Positions 1 through 5,652 of a stretch of DNA of 6,487 nucleotides are shown here, in pieces. How positions within the stretch are numbered: position 1 is the stretch's first letter; every line of letters starts with the position of its first letter. Both the position numbers and the translations under genes were made by a program. The DNA is from Burkholderiaceae bacterium (GTDB lineage Bacteria > Pseudomonadota > Gammaproteobacteria > Burkholderiales > Burkholderiaceae_C): contig JAFMJA010000157.1 of NCBI GenBank assembly GCA_017853735.1, positions 1 through 6,487 on the forward strand, in the 5' to 3' direction. The notes below the pieces were generated by a model. That model was not told where the DNA came from and ran no database searches. It saw only the letters and a list, made by a program, of their open reading frames with translations.

Positions 1-487
1 CCACCACACCATCGACATTGGGGAAAGCGGCCAGGGCGGAGGGGTTGGTGCGGCGCGAGAAATGGTCGGCAATGGCGCGCGCGGCGGTGGCCGAGCAGTT
101 CACCGTGGACAAGATGCCAATGTAGTTGCGGGTGGCGACCCGGCCATCGGCCCGCTTGATGCCCATGAAGCTCGCCTCGCGCTGCGTCGGCTCGGGCTTG
201 ACGTCAGCGCCAAAGGCGTAATCGCGCGCAAAGGCCCCATGCTCGGGGCCCATGTCCAGGTTGTGGGTGTGCACATGCTCGCCAGGCGCAATCGGCTTGC
301 TGGCAAAGCCAATGATCTGGTTGTAGCGGCGTACCGGCTGGCCCTGGTCAATGGCACGCAGCGCCAACTTGTGGCCTGGCGGCACCAGGCCGCGCACGGT
401 GACGCCCTCGACGGCGCTGCCGCTGAGCAATTGGGTGCGTGCGATCAGCACATCGTCATTGGCGTGAAGGCGAATGGTGGGATTCAT
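1..487 (-). CDS. UxaA/altronate-galactarate dehydratase family protein, N-terminal part (runs off the window)
   Basis: The first 162 residues are visible and the frame stays open at base 1, so the gene is cut by the window edge. Residues 1 to about 90 look like the SAF domain found at the N-terminus of altronate dehydratases, with GHK at 38-40 and GEHVHTHN at 69-76. After a linker comes the start of the catalytic UxaA domain: DGRVATRNYIGI at 114-125, then VNCSATAA with a conserved Cys at 131. Family members are metal-dependent cytosolic dehydratases that convert hexonates or aldarates to 2-keto-3-deoxy acids. The ATG at 487 is supported by AGGA at 493-496, five bases upstream. The gene follows dctM on the same strand after a 113-bp gap filled with hairpins, so it is probably in the transporter operon. 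The substrate (altronate, galactarate or another acid) is not decided by this fragment. Some family members act on other hydroxy acids, such as the sulfolactate lyases. Confidence 0.9.
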   Translation of the reverse strand, partial: MNPTIRLHANDDVLIARTQLLSGSAVEGVTVRGLVPPGHKLALRAIDQGQPVRRYNQIIGFASKPIAPGEHVHTHNLDMGPEHGAFARDYAFGADVKPEPTQREASFMGIKRADGRVATRNYIGILSTVNCSATAARAIADHFSRRTNPSALAAFPNVDGVV

Positions 488-495
488 GGGATTCC

Positions 496-592
496 TAATC
501 AGTTGGGGTCAGTGCACATCGCTAAGCGAGTGGTTTGACCCCTGTTAATCAGTTGAGGACAGAGCTTCGCCCTTCGGACTTCGGTCTGTCCT
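496..592. repeat. Two tandem, covarying hairpin units between dctM and the uxaA-like gene
   Basis: A 17-bp direct repeat occurs at 496-512 (TAATCAGTTGGGGTCAG) and 546-562 (TAATCAGTTGAGGACAG), with 15 of 17 bases identical and starts exactly 50 bp apart. Each copy opens a hairpin. In unit 1, GGGGTCA (505-511) pairs with TGACCCC (536-542), and an inner stem CAC-TCGC/GCGA-GTG (515-532, one bulged A, loop TAA) lies inside. In unit 2, AGGACAGA (556-563) pairs perfectly with TCTGTCCT (585-592). Both base differences between the left arms are matched by complementary changes in the right arms. The region fills most of the gap between dctM and the uxaA-like gene. It could be a REP-type extragenic repeat or an RNA element that sets expression of the downstream enzyme gene. 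Neither unit is followed by a long T-run on the minus strand, so a simple terminator is less likely. Confidence 0.7.
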
Positions 593-600
593 GCAAAGTT

Positions 601-1995
601 TCAGTAAAACATTTTGGGCAGCCACAGAACAAGTTTGGGGAAGTAGGTGATCACGACCAGGCTGCCCAGGAGCGGAAACAGCCAGGGCAGGATGGCAATG
701 GTGGTGCGCTCGACCGACAACTTGGCCACCCGTGCCAGCACAAACAACACCATGCCCATGGGCGGATGCAGCAGACCGATCATCAGATTGAGCACCATGA
801 CCAGGCCAAAGTGCACCAGGTCGATGCCCAGCTGCTGGCAGATCGGCACCAGGATGGGCACCAGGATGGTGATGGCGGCAGTCGGCTCGAGAAAGCAGCC
901 AACAAACAGCATCAGCAGATTGGCCAGCAGCAGAAACACCATCGGGTCCTTGGTAAAGCCCAGCACCCAGGCGCTGATATCGGCAGTCACGCCGGTGGCG
1001 GTGAGCATCCAGCCAAAGATGCTGGCAGCCGCCACAATAAAGAGCACCGTGGCAGTGGTTTCCACCGTGTCCAGGCAGACCTTGACAAACATCTTCAAGT
1101 TGAGCGTCCTGTACCAGGCAAAGCCCAATATCAAGGCCCAGAGGCAGGCGGCAATCGCACCCTCGGTGGGGGTGAAGATGCCGGTGGTCATGCCACCGAT
1201 CAGTAAAACCGGCGTCATGATCGGCAGCACGGCCTGAAAGTTGAACAGCTTGTCAGCAACAAAAAGCAGGAGCAGGCCGGCGATCACTGTCGGTTGTGGC
1301 GGCCAGCCAAGATTGTTGACCAGCAGCCACAGGACCAGCGGCCAACCAATCACTACCACGGTTTCGACCAGGGCCTTGATCAGGCGCGACCACTCAAACT
1401 TGATGTCGCGGCCCCAGCCATGCTTGTGGGCGAACCAGGCCACTGTCAGCATCATCAAAAAAGCCATGAACACGCCCGGCAGAATGCCGGCAAGAAACAG
1501 CGCACCCACGCTGACATTGGCCATCATGCCGTAGATCACGAAGGGCAGGCTCGGCGGAATGATCGGGCCCAGCGTGGCGGAAGCGGCCGTCACGCCCACT
1601 GCAAACTCGGTGCTGTAGCCGTGGTCCTTCATGGCCTTGATCTCGATGGTGCCCAGACCGGCGGCATCGGCAATCGCTGTCCCGCTCATGCCGGCAAATA
1701 CCACCGATCCCACCACATTGACATGGCCCAATCCTCCCTTGAGCCAACCCACCAGGGCCAGGGCGTAGTTGTAGATGCGGTTGGTGATGCCGGCGTTGTT
1801 CATCAGGTTGCCAGCCAGGATAAAGAAGGGCACCGCCAGCAATGGAAAGCTGTCAATGCCGCCCACCATCCTGTGAATCACCACAAACGGCGGAATGTTG
1901 CCACTCCACAAGATATAGATCAGCGAGGCGCCCGCCATCGCCATGGCCACCGGAACACCACCGCTCAAGAGCAGCAGGAAAAGAATTTTGAGCAT
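601..1995 (-). CDS. dctM: TRAP transporter large permease (DctM family)
   Basis: This 464-residue, very hydrophobic protein is the membrane subunit that couples the sodium gradient to uptake of the ligand delivered by DctP. Family signatures are clear: FAGMSGTAIADAAGLGTIEI (100-119), GPIIPPSLPFVIYG (143-156), GIFTPTEGA (272-280), EPTAAITILVPILVP (370-384) and HPPMGMVLFV (410-419). The start MLKILFLLLL matches the usual opening of the first membrane segment, although no strong ribosome binding site precedes the ATG. The gene begins 36 bp after the dctQ stop. It is about 35-40 residues longer than the usual roughly 425-430. The excess lies at about 206-250, before the TPTE motif, where there are two hydrophobic stretches (about 209-226 and 235-248) instead of the usual short link. 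No break or frameshift is seen. The symbol is the generic family name, not a claim about C4-dicarboxylates. Confidence 0.95.
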   Translation of the reverse strand: MLKILFLLLLSGGVPVAMAMAGASLIYILWSGNIPPFVVIHRMVGGIDSFPLLAVPFFILAGNLMNNAGITNRIYNYALALVGWLKGGLGHVNVVGSVVFAGMSGTAIADAAGLGTIEIKAMKDHGYSTEFAVGVTAASATLGPIIPPSLPFVIYGMMANVSVGALFLAGILPGVFMAFLMMLTVAWFAHKHGWGRDIKFEWSRLIKALVETVVVIGWPLVLWLLVNNLGWPPQPTVIAGLLLLFVADKLFNFQAVLPIMTPVLLIGGMTTGIFTPTEGAIAACLWALILGFAWYRTLNLKMFVKVCLDTVETTATVLFIVAAASIFGWMLTATGVTADISAWVLGFTKDPMVFLLLANLLMLFVGCFLEPTAAITILVPILVPICQQLGIDLVHFGLVMVLNLMIGLLHPPMGMVLFVLARVAKLSVERTTIAILPWLFPLLGSLVVITYFPKLVLWLPKMFY

Positions 1996-2031
1996 CGCTT
2001 GTAGAAAGTAGGATCAGGGACTGGTTGCGAA

Positions 2032-2598
2032 TCAGCGGTCGCTCATGCTGGACTCCGGTCGCTCCAGCGCGCTGAAGCCGCGTTGCCAATGGATGCGGGC
2101 GACTTCAATGGCGCGCCAGGTCATGATGGCAAAACCAAACAGGCATACACCGTAGACGATGTTCATGGGCAGGTCCACCAGCGTCATGCGCGAGTTGCTG
2201 CCCAGACGCTGCATCATCATGGCGGTCAGCACGACTGCGCCGCCCAAAAACAGGATGCGCAACCCATCGACCAGGGTAGAGCAAAGGCGGCTCATCGCAC
2301 GCGGCATGAAGCGGTAGAAAAAATCGACCTGAATGTGGTGATTTTTCACCACGCCCATGGCTGCACCGACAAAGACCACCCCGATCAGCAGGTAGCGCGC
2401 AATCTCTTCAGTCCAGGCGGCTGAATCGTTGAGCACGTAGCGGGTGAAGAACTGGTAGAAGACAGTGGCACCAAGCAGCCAGAACAGGCCCAGGGCCAAC
2501 CAGGCTTCAAATTGGGTCTGTGACAGGTCAACTTCCTCATCCTGTGCCTGGAATTCACCGTCCGCAGTGAGGATGGGCTTATCGTCTGTGTGCTGCAT
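2032..2598 (-). CDS. dctQ: TRAP transporter small permease (DctQ family)
   Basis: This 188-residue protein has four predicted membrane segments, at about 32-53, 66-84, 110-128 and 141-162, as in DctQ small permeases that pair with DctM. The family motif follows the first segment: FTRYVLNDSAAWTEEIARYL (51-70), with the conserved Arg-Tyr, Trp and Glu-Glu, then HIQVDFF (88-94) after the second segment. The N-terminal 28 residues are polar and acidic, somewhat longer than typical. An ATG 45 bases further upstream (2643) is in frame, but its codons would run through the strong hairpin at 2618-2641 and the extra residues look non-native. The ATG at 2598 is therefore preferred. Neither start has a good Shine-Dalgarno, so translation may depend on dctP or on the hairpin. 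The gene lies 62 bp after dctP and 36 bp before dctM, in one operon. Confidence 0.92.
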   Translation of the reverse strand: MQHTDDKPILTADGEFQAQDEEVDLSQTQFEAWLALGLFWLLGATVFYQFFTRYVLNDSAAWTEEIARYLLIGVVFVGAAMGVVKNHHIQVDFFYRFMPRAMSRLCSTLVDGLRILFLGGAVVLTAMMMQRLGSNSRMTLVDLPMNIVYGVCLFGFAIMTWRAIEVARIHWQRGFSALERPESSMSDR

Positions 2599-2617
2599 GC
2601 TTGGATTGTCGAAAATT

Positions 2618-2641
2618 GGGGCCGCCAGGAAGGGCGGCCCC
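2618..2641 (-). promoter_or_regulatory. Strong intercistronic hairpin between dctP and dctQ
   Basis: GGGGCCGCC (2618-2626) and GGCGGCCCC (2633-2641) form a perfect 9-bp, nearly all-GC stem with a 6-nt loop. On the minus strand it begins 19 nt after the dctP stop and is followed by AATTTTC, a short T-run that is poor for a full terminator. Stem-loops at this position after binding-protein genes often protect the upstream message or partly terminate transcription, giving more binding protein than permease. That role is inferred from position and structure. It could act as a partial terminator, a barrier to 3' exonucleases, or both. Confidence 0.75.
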
Positions 2642-2660
2642 ACGATCTAGGTGAGATAGC

Positions 2661-3650
2661 TTACTTCAGGGCTTGCAACTTGTCGTAAGTGGCCTTGTCC
2701 CAGGTGGCGTCCGGGCCCATGTGCAACTGGGTGAGCGCTGTCTGGAAAGGCTTGCGGTCAAGCTTGACCACGGTTTTCTTGTATTTGGTGACAAACTCGT
2801 TGACCAGTTTGTTTTCAGCCGCAACGATTTCATCACTGGCCTTGGCGCCAGCTTCCCGGAACACGGCCTCAAAGGTCTTTTTGTCAGCATCGGACAATTT
2901 GTTCCAGACCTGTCCGCTCACAATGGTCAGCAGCATTTCGGTGATGTGGCCGGTCAGGTTGATGTGTGACTGCACCTCATAGAATTTTTTGGCCTCGATG
3001 GTCGGCAGGGGATTTTCCTGCGCGTCGACCGTCTTGTTTTGCAAGGCGAGATATACCTCAGCAAAGGCGATGGGGGTTGGGTTGGCCCCAACTGCACGCG
3101 GGAACATGGTGTAGAGCGGTGCATCTGGCACGCGGATCTTGAGCCCCTTCATGTCTTCCGGTTTGTTGATCGGCTTGTTGGAGGTGGTGTGGCGCACGCC
3201 GTAGTAGGTGACGGCAATCGGCTTGTTGCCCCCCTTCTTGAAATAGCCCTCGGCCAGGTCGGCGTAGACCGGGCTGTTGACATAGGTCTTCCAATGGTTG
3301 TGGTCACGAAACATGAACGGTGCGCCGCCAATGGCCAGCGCCGGATAGGTGCGCGCGGCAAACAGCTGACCGGTGTAGATCACGTCCACCGTGCCCAGGG
3401 TCAGACCTTGATTGATATCGCTTTCCTTGCCTAGCGAAGAGGCGGGAAAGACCTGCATCTCATAGCGCCCCGCGGTGCGCTTCTTGATCTCGTCAGCTGC
3501 CCACAGCGCCCATGTGTGGAAGGGCTCGGAGGTTTCATAGACATGGGCAAATTTCAGTTTGCTCTGGGCCTGCGCCAAGCCGGGCAGGGTCAGGGCGCCG
3601 GCGATCAGTGCGCCAGTGGCGAGGGCTTGCAGGGTGAGACGTTTGCTCAT
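2661..3650 (-). CDS. dctP: TRAP transporter substrate-binding protein (DctP family)
   Basis: This 329-residue periplasmic solute receptor carries a Sec signal peptide: MSKR, a hydrophobic core, then a likely cut after AQA at 26-28. Two arginines spaced as in the sialic acid receptor SiaP are present. R153 in GVRHTTSNKP and R173 in LKIRVP are the expected carboxylate-binding residues, which implies an acidic ligand. The family block TPIAFAEVYLALQNKTVDAQ (192-211) is followed by EN (212-213) and TI. The ATG at 3650 is chosen because AAGGAG at 3658-3663 sits seven bases upstream and the signal peptide begins there; an in-frame ATG at 3740 lies inside the regulator gene. The gene starts 40 bp after the regulator stop and is followed by a strong hairpin. 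With dehydratases on both sides, an aldonate, uronate or aldarate is the likely ligand, but the exact one cannot be read here. Confidence 0.97.
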   Translation of the reverse strand: MSKRLTLQALATGALIAGALTLPGLAQAQSKLKFAHVYETSEPFHTWALWAADEIKKRTAGRYEMQVFPASSLGKESDINQGLTLGTVDVIYTGQLFAARTYPALAIGGAPFMFRDHNHWKTYVNSPVYADLAEGYFKKGGNKPIAVTYYGVRHTTSNKPINKPEDMKGLKIRVPDAPLYTMFPRAVGANPTPIAFAEVYLALQNKTVDAQENPLPTIEAKKFYEVQSHINLTGHITEMLLTIVSGQVWNKLSDADKKTFEAVFREAGAKASDEIVAAENKLVNEFVTKYKKTVVKLDRKPFQTALTQLHMGPDATWDKATYDKLQALK

Positions 3651-3656
3651 CGGTTT

Positions 3657-3663
3657 TCTCCTT
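3657..3663 (-). promoter_or_regulatory. Strong Shine-Dalgarno of dctP
   Basis: On the minus strand AAGGAGA lies directly before AACCG-ATG, with seven bases between AAGGAG and the start codon. It is the best ribosome binding site in the window and fixes the dctP start at 3650. It contrasts with the weak sites before dctQ and dctM, in keeping with binding protein being needed in excess over permease. Confidence 0.85.
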
Positions 3664-3690
3664 GGGTTGAATGAGACAGGGGTGGTGAAA

Positions 3691-4413
3691 TCAGTGGGTG
3701 ATACGCTTGGTTTGGATCCAGTTGGCGCTATAGCGTGCATGGGTTTTCTTCAGATGGGTCTGCATGGCCTGGCGCGCGGCTTCGCCATCACGGGTGCGGA
3801 TCGCTTCCAGCACCAGATGGTGTTCCCCGATGGCGGCACGCCAGGAGGATCCGGACTCGAAGTGTCCACCCAGGCTCTCGAACATGGGCGCATAGCGGGC
3901 GCGCCAATAGCCGTGCACCGTGTCGCGCAGTACCTCATTGCCGCTGGCCTGGGCAATTGCGGCATGAAAGGCTTCATCGCTGGAGCGCGGTTCACGCCCT
4001 GCCACCACTTCTTCCCGCATTTGCTGCAGAGCTTGCTCGATCGCGGCAATATCGGATTTTTTGGCATGGCGTGCGGCCAAGGCTGCCACCTCGCCTTCGA
4101 CCAGCTCGCGTGCGCGCGTGAGCTGCAAGGGTCCCCACTCAGTGGCGACCTCTTGCGGGTGGCGCTTGGCAGGCCCGCGGCCAAGATCAAGCACGTAGAT
4201 GCCCGAGCCGATGCGCACCTCTATCACGCCCTCGATCTCCAGCGCGATCAGCGCCTCGCGCAGGGAGGGGCGACTGACGCCGAGCTGCCTGGCCAGGTCG
4301 CGCTCTGCCGGCAGCCGCGCCCCAGGCGCAAACTCGCCCTGGCCAATGGCCTGGCGTAGCTGTTCGGCGATCTGCCGGTACAGGCGTTTGGGCTCAACAG
4401 TTTGCAAAGGCAT
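3691..4413 (-). CDS. GntR-family transcriptional regulator, FadR subfamily (FCD domain)
   Basis: This 240-residue cytosolic regulator has an N-terminal winged helix at about 10-74. It shows LYRQIAEQLRQAI, then GARLPAERDLARQLGVSRPS (31-50) with the recognition helix, then LREALIALEIEGVIEVRIGSGIYV. The C-terminal all-helical FCD domain spans about 97-225. Its expected metal or ligand residues are present: D146 and H150 in DEAFH, H198 in GEHHL, and H220 in MQTHL. Such regulators usually bind a carboxylic acid effector and release DNA. The ATG at 4413 gives the standard family N-terminus, although the Shine-Dalgarno is weak. The frame stays open on to 5262, but that part is antisense to the dehydratase gene and is not coding. 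The gene diverges from the catabolic genes and is followed 40 bp later by dctP, so it probably autoregulates itself and controls both arms. Confidence 0.95.
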   Translation of the reverse strand: MPLQTVEPKRLYRQIAEQLRQAIGQGEFAPGARLPAERDLARQLGVSRPSLREALIALEIEGVIEVRIGSGIYVLDLGRGPAKRHPQEVATEWGPLQLTRARELVEGEVAALAARHAKKSDIAAIEQALQQMREEVVAGREPRSSDEAFHAAIAQASGNEVLRDTVHGYWRARYAPMFESLGGHFESGSSWRAAIGEHHLVLEAIRTRDGEAARQAMQTHLKKTHARYSANWIQTKRITH

Positions 4414-4427
4414 GGGGAAAACCAGAA

Positions 4428-4457
4428 TTGGACAAGTGGTCAGACCAGTCCCACAAT
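4428..4457 (+). promoter_or_regulatory. Weak candidate promoter for the dehydratase-SDR operon
   Basis: TTGGAC (4428-4433) and CACAAT (4452-4457) are separated by 18 bp and match the -35 and -10 consensus at three and four of six positions. The operator palindrome lies in the spacer, so repressor binding would block RNA polymerase. The TTGACA at 4474-4479 is a better -35 on this strand but has no acceptable -10 at 16-18 bp, so it was not chosen. Confidence 0.25.
4437..4447. promoter_or_regulatory. Probable operator for the GntR/FadR-type regulator
   Basis: TGGTCAGACCA is a perfect palindrome around a central A. It fits the known FadR-subfamily operator pattern yGTM-N(0-1)-KACr, here GTC-A-GAC. 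It lies between the divergent genes, 24 bp from the regulator start. It sits just after the predicted start point of the regulator promoter and inside the spacer of a candidate promoter for the opposite gene, so one bound dimer could repress both directions. I saw no second equally good copy in the gaps of this window. The assignment to this regulator rests on position and consensus. Confidence 0.7.
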
Positions 4458-4485
4458 CATCACATGTTCTGTTTTGACAGGTCAA
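4456..4485 (-). promoter_or_regulatory. Candidate sigma70 promoter for the gntR-dctPQM-uxaA-like operon
   Basis: On the minus strand a -35 TTGACC (4480-4485) is followed after 18 bp by a -10 GATGAT (4456-4461), preceded by TGT, an extended -10 motif. The start point would fall near 4449-4450, so the operator palindrome covers about +2 to +13, a classic repressor position. The -35 is part of an inverted repeat, TTGAC-AG-GTCAA (4474-4485). The -10 matches the consensus at only four of six positions. Confidence 0.45.
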
Positions 4486-4536
4486 GCCTGCGTCGATCCG
4501 CACAAACCCGCATAGCCTTGTGCCTTGGAGCGCCAC

Positions 4537-5652
4537 TTGGCTGAGGTGCGCATTGAGCGCGTCAGCCTGCGCCAGGTGGACCTGCCGCCCAAGGTGCGGC
4601 GTACGGATGCCATCCAGTCCTTCGTCACGCAAGAAACCATGTTGCTGACGCTGCACTGCAGCGATGGCATCGAGGCCACAGGGTACGCCTACACCATTGG
4701 CACCGGCGGCTCCTCGGTGCTGGCCTTGCTGAAAGACCATCTGGCACCGCGCCTGATCGGTCTTGACCCGGTCTGCACCGAAGCGATCTGGAAAGACTTG
4801 TTTTTTCACACCCACGCGACCGCTGTGGGGGCGATCACCAGCCTGGCGCTGGCCTGCGTCGATACCGCGCTGTGGGACTGGCGTGCGCGCAGTCAGGGCC
4901 TTGCCCTGTGGCGCTTGCTGGGGGGTGCGCAGGCCCGCGTCCCGCTCTACACCACCGAAGGAGGCTGGCTGCACCTGTCGCCCCAAGCTCTGGTCGAACA
5001 GACCCTGGAGGCCCAGGCCCAGGGATTTCGCGGCGCCAAAGTCAAAATCGGCCGTCAGCATCTCAGCGAGGATGTGGAGCGGCTCAGCGCAGTGCGCGAG
5101 GCGGTTGGGCCAGGCTTTGAACTCATGACCGATGCCAACCAGGGTTTCAACCGGTCCGAGGCGGTGCGAGGCGCGCAAGCCTTCTCTGACCTGGGGCTGG
5201 CCTGGATCGAGGAGCCCTTGCCCGCTGAGGACGTGAGTGGGCATGGCCAGCTGCGTGCGCACACCCCGGTGCCGGTGGCAGTTGGCGAGTCACTCTACCA
5301 TCCGATGCAATTTCGTGAATACCTGGAGCAAGGCGCTTGCTCGATCGTGCAGCCTGATGTGGCGCGCATTGGTGGCATCACGCCCTGGATCAAGACCGCC
5401 CATTTGGCCGAAACCTTTGACGTGGCGGTGTGCCCGCACTTCTTGATGGAGTTGCATGTGAGCCTGTGCGCGGCCGTGCCCAATGCCGCCTGGGTCGAGT
5501 ACATTCCCCAGCTTGACGACATCACCACTTCGCGCCTGCAGGTGCTGGAGGGATACGCCGTGCCACCCGATGCACCTGGCCTGGGCATCGACTGGGACTG
5601 GGAAGCGATTGGCCGACGCCAGAAAGTTTTTATGGAGATTAAAACGAAATGA
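4537..5652 (+). CDS. Enolase-superfamily dehydratase, mandelate racemase subgroup (probable sugar-acid dehydratase)
   Basis: This protein of about 371 residues abstracts a proton alpha to a carboxylate in a Mg-dependent reaction. The full mandelate racemase catalytic set is present at a constant offset of +4. K168 and K170 form the KxK motif (GAKVKIG), the metal ligands are D199 (TDAN), E225 (IEEP) and E251 (GES), the Asp-His dyad is D274 and H301, and E321 (WVEY) is the equivalent of E317. The stretches YTTEGGWL and CPHFLMELH recall L-talarate/galactarate dehydratase, but several aldonate dehydratases share this scaffold, so the substrate is left open. No in-frame ATG exists before residue 35, and a TAG at 4513 bounds the gene. 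TTG at 4537 is chosen because GGAG (4527-4530) lies six bases upstream; TTG 4525 and GTG 4546 are alternatives. The gene overlaps the next one by ATGA and diverges from the regulator. Confidence 0.92.
   Translation: MAEVRIERVSLRQVDLPPKVRRTDAIQSFVTQETMLLTLHCSDGIEATGYAYTIGTGGSSVLALLKDHLAPRLIGLDPVCTEAIWKDLFFHTHATAVGAITSLALACVDTALWDWRARSQGLALWRLLGGAQARVPLYTTEGGWLHLSPQALVEQTLEAQAQGFRGAKVKIGRQHLSEDVERLSAVREAVGPGFELMTDANQGFNRSEAVRGAQAFSDLGLAWIEEPLPAEDVSGHGQLRAHTPVPVAVGESLYHPMQFREYLEQGACSIVQPDVARIGGITPWIKTAHLAETFDVAVCPHFLMELHVSLCAAVPNAAWVEYIPQLDDITTSRLQVLEGYAVPPDAPGLGIDWDWEAIGRRQKVFMEIKTK

Noticed and set aside
62..538. 158-codon plus-strand frame at the left edge
   Set aside because: It is antisense to the UxaA-like gene, whose SAF and catalytic motifs are clear on the minus strand.
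496..592. CRISPR array
   Set aside because: There are only two imperfect repeat copies, no further units and no cas genes. The covarying arms fit a hairpin repeat instead.
535..2004. Long plus-strand frames (535-1206, 647-1237, 1294-2004) opposite dctM
   Set aside because: They are antisense to a clear membrane protein gene. Their translations are rich in His, Gln and Gly with no domain, as expected from the reverse of hydrophobic codons.
3559..4359. 266-codon plus-strand frame opposite dctP and the regulator
   Set aside because: It overlaps two well-supported minus-strand genes and shows no recognisable motif.
4474..4502. Plus-strand promoter using TTGACA at 4474-4479
   Set aside because: No sequence resembling TATAAT occurs 16-18 bp downstream; the region reads TCCGCA.
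4414..5262. Upstream extension of the regulator frame to 523 residues
   Set aside because: The extra part lies antisense to the dehydratase gene, and the standard GntR N-terminus begins at 4413. It is not a real fusion.
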